Assembly (NCBI RefSeq): GCF_009720365.1
Contig: NZ_ML769316.1
Span: 1 to 64,000, forward strand
Source of the DNA: Catellatospora paridis
Lineage (GTDB): Bacteria > Actinomycetota > Actinomycetes > Mycobacteriales > Micromonosporaceae
Length of the DNA stretch: 64,000 nucleotides
Direction: 5' to 3'
Program-made: the position numbers and the translations under genes
The notes under the pieces: model-generated
Database searches by the model: none
What the model was told of the DNA's origin: nothing
The model's input: the letters and a program-made list of their open reading frames with translations, nothing else
In this document: in pieces, positions 26,732-35,749 of the stretch
How the letters are laid out: the number at the start of each line of letters is the position of its first letter
Position numbering within the stretch: position 1 is the stretch's first letter

Positions 26732-26998
26732 TCAAGGCCGGCTTTCCATCGGTTTCGTGGCGACCAACGCCATGACAGCGACGGGGACCAGGACGAAGAC
26801 CGTGCCAACCTCCACCCAGGGGACGTCGGTACGCCGGCGCCCGATCACGACTTGGGGCAGTGCGAGCGTCAACCATGCCAGGCCCACACCGTCGACGACC
26901 ATGATCCGGTTCTGCCGGTCCGGGCCGCTGTTGAACGGCTGTGTTTGTACGAGGAACGGCGTCGCGACCGGGCTCGCCAGCGGAAGTGAGGTTTTCAC
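26732..26998 (-). CDS. Small membrane protein, unknown function
   Basis: This is an 88-residue frame with two hydrophobic stretches, VVDGVGLAWLTLALPQVVIG and VEVGTVFVLVPVAVMALVAT, joined by a basic loop. The GTG start at 26998 has no strong ribosome site. The membrane topology argues that it is real, because shadow frames seldom have two clean spans. It lies tail to tail with the carbonic anhydrase. Confidence 0.45.
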   Translation of the reverse strand: MKTSLPLASPVATPFLVQTQPFNSGPDRQNRIMVVDGVGLAWLTLALPQVVIGRRRTDVPWVEVGTVFVLVPVAVMALVATKPMESRP

Positions 26999-27056
26999 GC
27001 GACGGCGACACCTACTCTGGTATGAGTCGGCAGCGGGTGCCGCAGCGGCTGGCTGA

Positions 27057-27266
27057 ATGGGGGTCGACGAGATGGCTGTCGGAAAGTTGCTGCTGGTCGC
27101 GGGAGCGGTCGGCGCTGCCGCCGCGGGTGTCCGGGTGATGCGAAAGCGCCGGCGCGAACGGTCCGTTCGGACGGCGCACGAGCCCTTCGTGTCCGAGCCG
27201 AGTGTTCTGTACGCCGAGACGGTAGAGCGCGCGACCCATGTCGAGCCGACTGCGAAATCACAATGA
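27057..27266 (+). CDS. Small single-span membrane protein, unknown function
   Basis: This is a 69-residue protein with one span (KLLLVAGAVGAAAAGVRV) followed by a basic MRKRRRER anchor and a polar tail. It may start at ATG 27057 or ATG 27072. It is divergent from the small membrane protein at 26732-26998. I do not recognise the family. Confidence 0.45.
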   Translation: MGVDEMAVGKLLLVAGAVGAAAAGVRVMRKRRRERSVRTAHEPFVSEPSVLYAETVERATHVEPTAKSQ

Positions 27267-27634
27267 TGATCATCCTTGGCAAGGCTGGCCGACCGGGCCT
27301 CTGCTGGGATGTCTACACGGATAGTGAGCAGCCGCGTTTGGCAATCCCTTGCGTGGGTAGCTGCCCAGCTCGAGCGCCTACGCGAGCAGGTCCAGCGTCA
27401 CCTGCCTGCGCCCGTGCGTCATCGCGACGGTTGACGCATCGCGCCGGCCGGCGTCGGTATTTACAGTGCCAGGTTCGCGTGCGTCCCACACTGATCAGGG
27501 CTAGGCTCTTCGGCCCGGAATCGACGCTTTCGGATGGGTGCGGTGTGCTGTGCGTCGGGGTACAGTCACCGTGTCACCCTGGTCCTCGGTGGCGGTTCGG
27601 TTCATCCGGATTCGCCAGCCGTTGGAGGGTCGAC

Positions 27635-28477
27635 ATGACCACATCCCTGCATGTCACCGCCGCACCGCCCCGGCCGCCCGAGCAGCCCGACCACTGGCAG
27701 CCCCGGCGGGGAGCCGGGAAGCCCGCGGACATCGCCGCCGACTGGCCGAGCGAGGCCGATCCGCTGCTAGCCATGCTGCACGCCCTGCCCGCAGATGACC
27801 CGGGGCGGCCTGCCGCGCGAGCCAGGGCCATCGAGTGGTACCTGCCCATGACCGGCTACCTCGCCCGCCGGTTCACCCGCCGCGGCGAGCCCTTCGACGA
27901 CATCACGCAGGCGGCGGTCATCGGGCTGATCAATGCAGTCGACGGATATGACATCACCCGCGGCATTCCCTTCACCGGCTACGCGACCCCCACCATCCTC
28001 GGCGAGATCAAGCGGCACTTCCGCGACAGCACCTGGGACGTTCGGGTGCCGCGCCGTTTGCAGGAGCTCTACCTTCAGCTCGCCACGGTCACCGATGAGC
28101 TGACCCGTGATCTGCAGAGCTCGCCGAGCTCGGCGCAGCTGGCCGATCGGCTCGAGGTGAGCGGGCACGAGCTGGGCGTCGCCCGTCAGGCCGGTCACGC
28201 CTACCGGCTGTTGTCGCTGGACAAGCCCCGAACCGACGGCGACATGGAGCTGTCGGAGTCGTTAGGGGCGTGGGATCCCGCCATGGGGACCGTGGAGAAC
28301 CGGATGCTGCTGCAGCGGCGGCTCGCCCGCCTGTCGGAGCGTGACCGGCGCATCATCGCCATGCGTTTCGACGAGGAGTTGACCCAGGTGCAGATCGCGG
28401 CGCAGCTGGGCGTCTCGCAGATGCACATCTCGCGGCTACTGGCCCGCGCACTGTCCCGGCTGCGGCGGATGGCGTGA
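27635..28477 (+). CDS. SigF/SigB-type RNA polymerase sigma factor (paralog of 17606-18466)
   Basis: This is a 280-residue protein. ATG 27635 follows GGAGGG. Regions 2 (DDITQAAVIGLINAVDGYDI, RGIPFTGYATPTILGEIKRH), 3 (RVPRRLQELYLQL) and 4 (LSERDRRIIAMRFDEELTQV, AAQLGVSQMHISRLLARAL) are intact. The whole gene aligns with the copy at 17606, and both start with the unusual PPEQPD.WQPR leader. The stop overlaps the hlyIII start (GTGA), so the two are translationally coupled. A stress or membrane-related regulon is plausible. Confidence 0.92.
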   Translation: MTTSLHVTAAPPRPPEQPDHWQPRRGAGKPADIAADWPSEADPLLAMLHALPADDPGRPAARARAIEWYLPMTGYLARRFTRRGEPFDDITQAAVIGLINAVDGYDITRGIPFTGYATPTILGEIKRHFRDSTWDVRVPRRLQELYLQLATVTDELTRDLQSSPSSAQLADRLEVSGHELGVARQAGHAYRLLSLDKPRTDGDMELSESLGAWDPAMGTVENRMLLQRRLARLSERDRRIIAMRFDEELTQVQIAAQLGVSQMHISRLLARALSRLRRMA

Positions 28478-29148
28478 CCCTCACCGCGCGTCGACCCGCG
28501 CTCTCCGATTTCGGCCAGCCGCGGATGCGTGGCCGGTTGCACGCGTACGGCTTCTTCGTCGCCGCGGTCTGCGGCGTGGTCATGGTCGGTGTGGCCGCCA
28601 CCAGGCCGGGCGTCGCACCGGTCGTCAGCACCGCGATCTACAGCGTCACCGTCTGCGCGCTGTTCGCCGTCAGCGGGCTCTACCACCGCCGGGTCTGGAG
28701 CGAACGAGGCTACCAGGCCATGCGTCGCCTGGACCATGCGATGATCTTCGTGTTCATCGCCGGCACGCACACACCACTGTCTGTGCTGTTGCTCAGCCAG
28801 GCCAAGGCGACGGTGCTGCTGTCGATCGTCTGGGCCGGCGCGCTGGCCGGCGTCACGATGTCGATGATCTGGCCGCACGCTCCCCGCGCGGTCTCCGCAC
28901 CGCTTTATCTGGCTCTGGGCTGGGCGGCTGTCGCGATCCTGCCCGAAGTCGCGCAGGTGGCCGGGGTGCTCGCGCTGGTCATGCTGGCGCTGGGCGGTGT
29001 CGGCTACAGCGTCGGCGCGGTCCTGTTCGCGCTGCGCCGACCGGAGCCGTGGCCTGCGGTGTTCGGCCACCACGAGGTGTTCCACGCCTGCACGCTGGTC
29101 GCCGCGCTCTGCCACCACGTCGCGATCTACCTCGCCATCTTCGCCTGA
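28474..29148 (+). CDS. hlyIII: Hemolysin III family membrane protein
   Basis: This is a 224-residue, seven-span membrane protein of the HlyIII/PAQR superfamily. The metal-binding pattern is visible: SGLYHRRVW near the third span, RLDHAMIFVFIAGTHTP, and HHEVFHACTLVAALCHHVAI at the end. These His and Asp residues resemble those of adiponectin-receptor-type hydrolases. The GTG start overlaps the sigma stop. Coupling with a stress sigma factor suggests membrane homeostasis rather than haemolysis. Confidence 0.9.
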   Translation: MTLTARRPALSDFGQPRMRGRLHAYGFFVAAVCGVVMVGVAATRPGVAPVVSTAIYSVTVCALFAVSGLYHRRVWSERGYQAMRRLDHAMIFVFIAGTHTPLSVLLLSQAKATVLLSIVWAGALAGVTMSMIWPHAPRAVSAPLYLALGWAAVAILPEVAQVAGVLALVMLALGGVGYSVGAVLFALRRPEPWPAVFGHHEVFHACTLVAALCHHVAIYLAIFA

Positions 29149-29176
29149 CCGGACCTGATGCAATATCCCGCCTCGA

Positions 29177-29908
29177 TCACGGGCGGGTGAGGTCCGGGAT
29201 GCTGGCAAGGTCGGTGGTGATGGTGTGTGCGACCTCGCCCAGGCGCAGGTTGTTGCTGCGGCAGTAGGCGCGGATCAGTGCGAACGCCTCGTCCACACTG
29301 ACGCCACGCGACTGCGCAACAGCGCCCTTGGCCTGCTCGATGACGATGCGGCTGTTCAACGCGCCCTGCAGCTGCTCGCTGAGCCGCTCCCCGCGGCTGA
29401 TGGCCCGCTCCTGGAGCAGACCGATCGAGGCCACGTCAGCCAGGGCCTGCACGATCTCCACATCGGTGTCGTCCAGGCGCCCCCCGACGTGACTGCTGAA
29501 CACGTTCATCGCACCGATGCGTTCGGCGCGCAGCCGCAGCGGGAACGCGTGCACTGAGCGGAACCCGGCCTGCACGGCGCGGGGCGCGAACAGCGGCCAG
29601 CGCCCGGCGGCCTGCTGCAGGTCGGCGTTGACCACCGGAGTGCCGGTGCGGAACGCGTCCAGGCACGGGCCTTCTTGATTCTGGACCTGGAACAGCTCCA
29701 GCAGCTTGACGTTCTCGTCTGAGGCCGCCATGAACTCCAGCCGGCCGTGCTGGTCGGCCAGCAGCAGCCCGACGGGCGAGGCGTCCAGCAGGTCTGCGGT
29801 GCGGCCGGCGAGCAACTGGAGGAACTCGATCAGATCGAACTCGTCCACGAGGGTGTCGGCGATCTCGACGAACACCCGTGCGAGCCGCTGCGCGGATACG
29901 GTGGTCAT
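29177..29908 (-). CDS. GAF-ANTAR regulator (1)
   Basis: This is a 243-residue protein. ATG 29908 has GGGAGGAGG upstream. The GAF domain spans about residues 10-160 (SPVGLLLADQHGRLEFMAAS, QNQEGPCLDAFRTGTPVVNA, RSVHAFPLRLRAERIGAMNV). The ANTAR RNA-binding domain ends the protein (QLQGALNSRIVIEQAKGAVA, FALIRAYCRSNNLRLGEVAH). GAF-ANTAR proteins bind nascent RNA hairpins and block termination when a signal is sensed. A second one follows upstream in the same orientation. Confidence 0.9.
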   Translation of the reverse strand: MTTVSAQRLARVFVEIADTLVDEFDLIEFLQLLAGRTADLLDASPVGLLLADQHGRLEFMAASDENVKLLELFQVQNQEGPCLDAFRTGTPVVNADLQQAAGRWPLFAPRAVQAGFRSVHAFPLRLRAERIGAMNVFSSHVGGRLDDTDVEIVQALADVASIGLLQERAISRGERLSEQLQGALNSRIVIEQAKGAVAQSRGVSVDEAFALIRAYCRSNNLRLGEVAHTITTDLASIPDLTRP

Positions 29909-29949
29909 GGCTGCCTCCTCCCCTTTCCCAGGGTGGTTGAAGTCGTCGT

Positions 29950-30690
29950 TCATGGCTGTGGGGTGTCGAAACTGAGGCGGCGGGCAACGACATCGGCGGC
30001 GACGTCGTACAGGCGCAGGTCGTGGACGTAGGCGTGCGCACGCATCCGCACCATCGCCTCGGCAAGGCTCACCCGCAGCTGGACCATGACCATCCCCTGG
30101 GCCTGGAACAGCTCGGCCCGTGAGCCCAGCGGATCGTCGAGCCAATCGTCGGCCACGCCCACGCGGGTGTTGTCGTGCCCGTCGAGCAGGGTCGACACCG
30201 CGACCTCGGCGAAGGTGAGCGCCAGGGTGAGTTCGTCGGGTGACAGCATCCCGGCCTCGGTCCGGAACACGTCCATCACCCCGAGGCGGGCGGCACCGAT
30301 CTGCAGCGGGAACGCGAACACCGCCCGCACGCCCTCGGCGTGCACCGCGGGGGCGTAGACGGGCCAGCGGGCCATCGCGCCATCGCCCAGATCAGGGATC
30401 AGGACCGGGCGCATGGACCCGTACGCATCGATGCACGGCCCTTCGCCGAGGGTAAGTTGCAGCTCTTCCAGGCGTTCGGTGGCCGCATCGGAAGCCGCTG
30501 TCACGCCCCGCAGCCCGCCGTCGGCCATAACGGTCAAACCGGCGCCTGAAGCCGACAGCGCGCGCCCCGCGGCGCCGCACAGCCGCCGCATACCGGCGGC
30601 GACACCGTGCTCGTCGTCGTCGGATGCGAGCTCGCGCCCGATGAGCGCTTCCACCTGGGCGTACCGATCCGCCACGGTCTCACCCACCAT
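29950..30690 (-). CDS. GAF-ANTAR regulator (2)
   Basis: This is a protein of about 246 residues. The GAF part has LQLTLGEGPCIDAYGSMRPV and VRAVFAFPLQIGAARLGVMD; the ANTAR part has LFQAQGMVMVQLRVSLAEAM and HAYVHDLRLYDVAADVVARR. The start is uncertain: ATG 30690 has AAGG directly against it, so GTG 30687 or an upstream start is possible. It precedes the first GAF-ANTAR gene by 41 bases on the same strand, so they likely form an operon with paired or hetero-oligomeric action. Confidence 0.88.
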   Translation of the reverse strand: MVGETVADRYAQVEALIGRELASDDDEHGVAAGMRRLCGAAGRALSASGAGLTVMADGGLRGVTAASDAATERLEELQLTLGEGPCIDAYGSMRPVLIPDLGDGAMARWPVYAPAVHAEGVRAVFAFPLQIGAARLGVMDVFRTEAGMLSPDELTLALTFAEVAVSTLLDGHDNTRVGVADDWLDDPLGSRAELFQAQGMVMVQLRVSLAEAMVRMRAHAYVHDLRLYDVAADVVARRLSFDTPQP

Positions 30691-30989
30691 CCTTGGTGAC
30701 ACCGTCGTCGACGGGTGGTGATCCACCTGCCAATTCGACGCGTGACAGCTGCTGCATCGCCTCACCCTCAACTGAGCTTATGCCGCCGAGGGCCAGGGCA
30801 GCTAAGCCGGCTGCACCGGCATCGGGCGCAACGTACCACTCCAAAGCCCGCAATTACCGTTCTCGATCAGGCGATGCGAACTCGTGTCACGCCGGAACCG
30901 GACATCGGCGTACACTACGCACATTGGGCCAAGTGATTGACCTCTGCCCCAGACCTCGGCAGCCCGCCAGGACGCGCCAGAGGTGAGGT

Positions 30990-31088
30990 ATGAACAAGCC
31001 GCCCGACAACCCGATGATCATCATCGTTCCTGCCGTGCCCACCGACGAGCAGTCCGTACAGCTCGCGCCGACCTCAACGCCGGTATGA
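30990..31088 (+). CDS. 32-residue leader ORF coupled to the Ser/Thr kinase
   Basis: ATG 30990 follows a good GAGGTGAGG-type site and encodes MNKPPDNPMIIIVPAVPTDE plus 12 more residues. Its TGA (31086-31088) overlaps the kinase ATG (31085) as ATGA. The kinase itself has no separate ribosome site, so translation of this short frame probably feeds it. The product has no recognisable domain. It could be a real peptide or only a translational coupler. Confidence 0.55.
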   Translation: MNKPPDNPMIIIVPAVPTDEQSVQLAPTSTPV

Positions 31089-32731
31089 ACATCGGGACAG
31101 GGGCAGACGACAGTCTGCGGCTCGACGACCGGTACTGGCTGATCAAGCAGGTAGGGGCCGGCGGGATGTCGGTGGTGTGGGACGCCCACGACGAGGTCCT
31201 GCAGCGGCAGGTCGCGGTCAAGCTGCTCGCGCCCGGCGTGGCCGCGGACCCGGCGCTGCCCCGCCGGCTGCTGATGGAGGCCAGGGCGGTTGCCGCGTTA
31301 CGCCATCCGAACATCACCTCCGTGTACGACTTCGGTGTGCACCGCGCCGATGACGGCACCCTGACGCCGTATCTGGTCATGGAGATGCTCGACGGCGAAC
31401 TGCTGTCGCACGTGTTACGCCTCGGCCGGTTGCCCTGGCGCGAGGCGGTCAGCGTATGCGCGCAGCTGGCGGCGGCGTTGACGGCTGCGCACGCGGCCGG
31501 GATCGTGCACCGCGACGTGAGCCCGACCAACATCATGCTCACGTCTACAGGTGTGAAGGTCCTGGACTTCGGGATCTGCGCTCTGATCGGCGACGAGCAG
31601 CACAGCGGCGACGACATCGTCGGGACCGCGCCATACCTCGCGCCGGAACGCCTCACCCGAGGCCAGGTCACCGCCGGCGCCGACGTGTACGCAGCCGGGC
31701 TGGTGCTCTACCGGTGCCTTTCCGGGCGCCTGCCCTGGGACGCGGGCACCGTCACTGAGGCGCTGTACGCCCACGCCCACGTGCAGCCGCGACGCCTGCC
31801 GCAACTGGACCTGCCGCGAGCGATCGAGGACGTCTGCAACCGGTGCCTGGCCCGCGAACCGCACCACCGCCCGTCGGCAGCCGAGCTGGCACAGATCCTG
31901 TCCCGCGAGGTCGAACGCATCGCCGTCGCCACGCCACGGCCGGACGAGGTTCCCGCCCGATCCCCCGCCGGCGACGGCGAGACGAAGACCATCGCCCTCG
32001 ACATGCCACGCCTACATCTGCCACGTCGGCGAGTCCTGGTGGGTGCCGCCGCACTGTGCGCCGTACTCACGCTCGGCTACCTCTGGTATCCGCCCGGCTC
32101 GCCGACGGCAACGGCGCGGGCCGACACCGCGAACCAGGTGTCGTGCTCCATCGTCTACAGCGCCGACTACACCAACGACCGCCAGTTCGCCGCGGCGGTG
32201 ACCGTGACCAACACCGCACAAGACCCACTCGACCAATGGATTCTGCAGTTCTGGCTACCCAGCGGCGAGACCGTGGCCGGCACCCCACCAACCAGGACAG
32301 CCAAACGGCAGGCGACCGACGCCGCGACCATCCACGTCGGGCAGCAGGGCCGCCAGGTGACGGTCACGAACCTGTCCGCCCTGCCCTCAGGGCTCCCGGC
32401 CGCGCTGACGTTGACCGGCCGGCACGCCGGCATACGCAGGCAGCCGCCCGCCGGGTTCACCCTCAACGCCAGACACTGCGACGCCACCGTCACCATGCGC
32501 ACCGCCGCACCACCGCCGGCCGCACCCGTGACCATCGCACGGGCGACATCACCGGGTGAGTCGCCACCGCGACCGCACAAGTCGGCGAAGCCTCAGGGCA
32601 GGCATCCGCACGACGGCACGGACACGCAAGCAGCAGCCCGGCGTCCGTTGAGTAACGCGCGCTGCGGACCCCGCACCGCGCAGACCGCCACCTCGCCACC
32701 CATCCCCGACATTGGAGTGCCACAGAGATGA
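31085..32731 (+). CDS. Membrane Ser/Thr protein kinase with CBM2-like extracellular domain
   Basis: This is a 548-residue protein. The kinase domain (about 15-280) has VGAGGMSVVW, VAVKLL, the catalytic loop GIVHRDVSPTNIM, the DFG of KVLDFGIC and APYLAPERL. The loop has Ser where the usual HRDVKPxN has Lys, an oddity for a Hanks-type kinase. A single span lies near residues 320-338 (VLVGAAALCAVLTLGYLWY). The outer part (about 350-475) resembles a family 2 carbohydrate-binding module: CSIVYS, WILQFWLPSGETV, then GFTLNARHC, with the pair of end Cys. It may sense polysaccharide and signal inside. The stop overlaps the next gene's ATG. Confidence 0.85.
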   Translation: MNIGTGADDSLRLDDRYWLIKQVGAGGMSVVWDAHDEVLQRQVAVKLLAPGVAADPALPRRLLMEARAVAALRHPNITSVYDFGVHRADDGTLTPYLVMEMLDGELLSHVLRLGRLPWREAVSVCAQLAAALTAAHAAGIVHRDVSPTNIMLTSTGVKVLDFGICALIGDEQHSGDDIVGTAPYLAPERLTRGQVTAGADVYAAGLVLYRCLSGRLPWDAGTVTEALYAHAHVQPRRLPQLDLPRAIEDVCNRCLAREPHHRPSAAELAQILSREVERIAVATPRPDEVPARSPAGDGETKTIALDMPRLHLPRRRVLVGAAALCAVLTLGYLWYPPGSPTATARADTANQVSCSIVYSADYTNDRQFAAAVTVTNTAQDPLDQWILQFWLPSGETVAGTPPTRTAKRQATDAATIHVGQQGRQVTVTNLSALPSGLPAALTLTGRHAGIRRQPPAGFTLNARHCDATVTMRTAAPPPAAPVTIARATSPGESPPRPHKSAKPQGRHPHDGTDTQAAARRPLSNARCGPRTAQTATSPPIPDIGVPQR

Positions 32732-33105
32732 CGACGGCAGTAAGCAGCGCCATCGACAGAGCCCCACTCGCGATCGAGCTACTCGACAGGCTCGAAGAGG
32801 TCACCATCGAGTATGAAGGCCAACTGGCCAGAGCGGCAGGGCTGCGACGTGGGCAGACGGCCGATGCCGCCAACACGGCAGACAGCAGCGTGAACGCGAC
32901 CGACATCGAGAACGAGGAACTGGTCGCGCGTAGCCTCCAGCAACGGCGCGACCAGCTCATCGAGGCGCTCACACGCCTCCGGGACGGCACATACGGCACC
33001 TGCGCCACCTGCCGCCAGCCAATCTTGGCCGAGCGTCTGCTCGCCTCACCCTCGGCCACTCTCTGCGTGAGATGCCAGACCGCAGCGGAACGGCATCCGC
33101 GATAG
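32728..33105 (+). CDS. TraR/DksA-type C4 zinc-finger protein
   Basis: This is a 125-residue protein. A long helical N-terminal part (ELLDRLEEVTIEYEGQLARA) is followed by the four-Cys finger TYGTCATCRQPILAERLLAS and LCVRCQTA. These are the DksA/TraR signatures; the coiled coil is short, as usual in actinobacterial members. It may bind RNA polymerase near the secondary channel. The ATG overlaps the kinase stop (ATGA), so it is part of the same unit and might be its target. Confidence 0.85.
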   Translation: MTTAVSSAIDRAPLAIELLDRLEEVTIEYEGQLARAAGLRRGQTADAANTADSSVNATDIENEELVARSLQQRRDQLIEALTRLRDGTYGTCATCRQPILAERLLASPSATLCVRCQTAAERHPR

Positions 33106-33323
33106 AAGCGAACCCTCGACGCAACGGCCACCAGCCGTATCGACCACACAAGAACAACTACGGTCGCGGATCGGGGCTGATGTGGGGCATGCCGGCCCGC
33201 CGGCGACCACCCGACGCACCGCTTTGGCTCTGCGACGCAGCGGCAGATCAAAACAGGTGTTTCACCCCTGACAGGTTTGTGTCGACCGGACACTGGGAGA
33301 GGTGCTACCGATGGGAGGTTGTG

Positions 33324-33584
33324 ATGGGGACCTGTGAGGTCTGCAAGAACGACTACTGGCGGTCGTTCGAGGTGCACACGTCCGGGGGCGCAGTGCACGT
33401 CTTCGACTCGTTCGAGTGTGCGGTGAACATGCTGGCTCCGGCTTGCGAGCACTGCGCCACCAAGATCATCGGGCATGGCGTGGAGGTGTCCGGGCACTTC
33501 TACTGCTGCGCGCACTGCGCCCGCTCCGCCGACGCACGGGAGGGCTCCAAGATCCGCGATGCGGTAGGGGTGCACCCCGGCTGA
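33324..33584 (+). CDS. Prokaryotic metallothionein-like small Cys-rich protein
   Basis: This is an 86-residue protein. ATG 33324 has GGGAGG five bases ahead. It begins MGTCEVCKNDYWRSFEVHTS and continues with FDSFECAVNMLAPACEHC and GHFYCCAHCARSAD: nine Cys plus His residues spaced for zinc or other metal binding. Actinobacterial proteins of this type are often labelled prokaryotic metallothionein. The longer upstream frame lacks support. Confidence 0.75.
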   Translation: MGTCEVCKNDYWRSFEVHTSGGAVHVFDSFECAVNMLAPACEHCATKIIGHGVEVSGHFYCCAHCARSADAREGSKIRDAVGVHPG

Positions 33585-33865
33585 GGCCGCCAGCGGCGTA
33601 TCGAGACCGGCAACTCGTCGACCGCCAAGGCGAAGGCGTGAAGACCTGACGGCGACGTCCCCAACCCTTGGATCACACGATCGCCGACATCGAACAAGGC
33701 CCGTTCGTAACCCCTCCGGCCGGTGTGAGGGCGAGGAACTGGTCCAGAGCGGTGTTGCTATGGGCGGCGCGCATTGTCATGTCGGGGCTGGCGGTGGGCA
33801 TGGTCGGGACGCGTGCCGCTTCCGATGTGTTCAATCCGGGCGTCCATGCACTTGTTGCGGCCGGG
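33585..33865. other. Intergenic region, nothing recognised
   Basis: About 280 bases between converging genes. There is no convincing gene or hairpin. Confidence 0.35.
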
Positions 33866-34684
33866 CTACATCCGGCGGTATCGCGACTGGAGCATCGCGA
33901 ACAGGCCGAAGGCCACGAAGCCGAGCGCCACCGCGGTGAGCAGAAACCTCCCGAACGGCTGCGCCAGGATCGTCTCCAGCGCGCCGTCCAGTCCCTGCGC
34001 CTTCTGCCGGTCGTAGGTCACCGTCGCATAGCTGAGCAGGCCTCCCACCACGACCAGCGCCAGCCCTTTGGCGATGTACCCGACCTGGCCCAATCTCTCC
34101 ACACCCTCGCGGGCCGCTGGCGACATCGACGACGTGCCGATCTCCTCGGTGAAGGACTTCCGCACACCCTTGACCACCCCTGCCACGCCGACGCCGACAA
34201 CGATCAGCCCGGCGGCCACGACGATCACCCGCCCGCCCGGCCACGCCAGCACACCCGACGTGGTCCTCTCCTGCGACTGCGAGCTCGACGATCCGGAGCC
34301 GAGCGCAACCACAGCTGCGCTGACCCCCAACGCGGCGTAGACCACGGCCTTGGCCCCACTGGCGACCTGCTTGCGGACCCGCTTGGCGCCTGCACTGTTG
34401 CGACAACCCCAGACGGCTTCACTGGCCTGCCAGAGCGCGAGCGCCACCAGGCCGACCGCGACCAGCCAGAGCAGGACCTTACCGAACGGCTGAGCGGCCA
34501 GTGTGCCCATCGCGCCGGAGGTGTCAGCGCTCTTGCTGCCCGACGCCCCCCACGCGATCTGCAGCGCCAGCCAGCCGATCAAGAGGTGCACAACGCCGTA
34601 AGCGACCAATCCGACGCGCGCGGGCACCTCGAGCGACTTGCTGTCGCCGGCCTGTTCAGCCTTGCGGCCGGCCTTGGTTGCCAT
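33866..34684 (-). CDS. DUF1206 membrane protein
   Basis: This is a 272-residue integral membrane protein with six spans arranged as three pairs. The family pattern is seen in each pair, such as RVGLVAYGVVHLLIGWLALQ with QPFGKVLLWLVAVGLVALAL, and GQVGYIAKGLALVVVGGLLS with QPFGRFLLTAVALGFVAFGL. The start is ATG 34684 or the adjacent GTG 34687, after GGGGAG. The function of the family is unknown. Confidence 0.88.
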   Translation of the reverse strand: MATKAGRKAEQAGDSKSLEVPARVGLVAYGVVHLLIGWLALQIAWGASGSKSADTSGAMGTLAAQPFGKVLLWLVAVGLVALALWQASEAVWGCRNSAGAKRVRKQVASGAKAVVYAALGVSAAVVALGSGSSSSQSQERTTSGVLAWPGGRVIVVAAGLIVVGVGVAGVVKGVRKSFTEEIGTSSMSPAAREGVERLGQVGYIAKGLALVVVGGLLSYATVTYDRQKAQGLDGALETILAQPFGRFLLTAVALGFVAFGLFAMLQSRYRRM

Positions 34685-34687
34685 CAC

Positions 34688-35107
34688 CGCCGGTGCTCCC
34701 CTGAATCATGAGCACCACGCCCACCACCCCTCGAGTTAGAGCAGCTGGATCGTAAGGAAGAAGCCCAATACCAGCAGTATGACTCCAAAGAGTCTCGCCG
34801 TAGCTGCCAGCGGAAACCATGATGTTTAGGTGATCTTGATCGACGGCTCGTATTCTGTACCGGAGTACGGGCCTATCGTCGTGGTCGTGTAGCTGACCAC
34901 CGCTGACCAGGCATAGGTGCCCGAGGCATGCACCGTGCCCACCGGCGAGCCGCCGCTACGGTTGGCCGAGTTCGATGACCTGTTCGCCGCCGCATTGTGC
35001 GATCAGCAGCGGATGTTGCCTACCGCGCTGCCGTGGTGGCACGACCCGGTTGCCGAGCCGACAGCCCGGGATCCGACCGGATCCTGCCGCAGGTCCAGGA
35101 GGTCGCG
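34688..35107. other. Intergenic region with a gene remnant
   Basis: The left half is AT-richer and probably holds promoters. The right half includes the fragment listed at 34917-35060. Confidence 0.4.
34917..35060 (+). pseudogene. N-terminal remnant of a small conserved actinobacterial protein
   Basis: The frame reads PPLRLAEFDDLFAAAL, later DPVAEPTARD. The LRLAEFDDLFA stretch is one I associate with short conserved proteins near metal or MerR operons, which normally continue with a Cys-containing end (CCSFF). That end is missing and the frame becomes disordered. This rests on memory of a small motif. Confidence 0.3.
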
Positions 35108-35749
35108 ATGGCACGCATACCCCACCACACCACGGAGCTGGAGCGCAGCAACGAGGGTTCCGGCCTGGCCCCGCCACCCGACCACGGCCACTGGTTCCCA
35201 CCGGACGAACGGGACACGGACATCCGATCGGAGCAGCACGACCCGGGCTTCGGCCGGCAGGCGGACAGCACCGAGACAGGCCCGCAGCCGTTCTCCCTGG
35301 CCCAGGCGTTCGAACCGGCCGAGGTGGTCCACGGCGCGCTGCGCGGTGCGATCGCGGCCATGGCCATGAGCGGCCTGCGCAGGTTCACCGTGGAGATGGG
35401 CTGGGCTGGCCAGCCGCCTCCGGACGCGATCGTGAAGCAGAAGACGCCCGGCCTCGTGCGGGGCAAGACGACCGGCGAGCGCAGAGCGATGATCGAACTC
35501 TGCCACTGGGGTTACGGCGCCGTCGGCGGGGCCGGTTTCGCGCTGCTTCCCCGGCGTATCCGCCGCCGCGCCTGGTCCGGCCCGGTCTTCGGGCTGCTGC
35601 TGTGGGCCGGGTACGAAACGGTCGTCGCCCCGGTCCTCGGTATCGCGCGCCGCCCCGGAGCCAAGCTGTCCCAGCGGTTGTCGCTGGCAGCGGACCACCT
35701 GCTCTACGGGTTCGTGCTGTCGCACACCCGCCGGCGCCCGCCGCGCTGA
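35108..35749 (+). CDS. Predicted membrane protein, function unknown
   Basis: This is a 213-residue protein. ATG 35108 follows AGGAGG at a good distance. The first 75 residues are polar and rich in Pro/His/Asp. Spans appear at LRGAIAAMAMSGLRRF, YGAVGGAGFALLP and GPVFGLLLWAGYETVVAPVL. The layout (PPDAIVKQK before a helix, then HWGYGAVGG) recalls YagU/DUF1440-like proteins, but I am not certain. Confidence 0.6.
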   Translation: MARIPHHTTELERSNEGSGLAPPPDHGHWFPPDERDTDIRSEQHDPGFGRQADSTETGPQPFSLAQAFEPAEVVHGALRGAIAAMAMSGLRRFTVEMGWAGQPPPDAIVKQKTPGLVRGKTTGERRAMIELCHWGYGAVGGAGFALLPRRIRRRAWSGPVFGLLLWAGYETVVAPVLGIARRPGAKLSQRLSLAADHLLYGFVLSHTRRRPPR

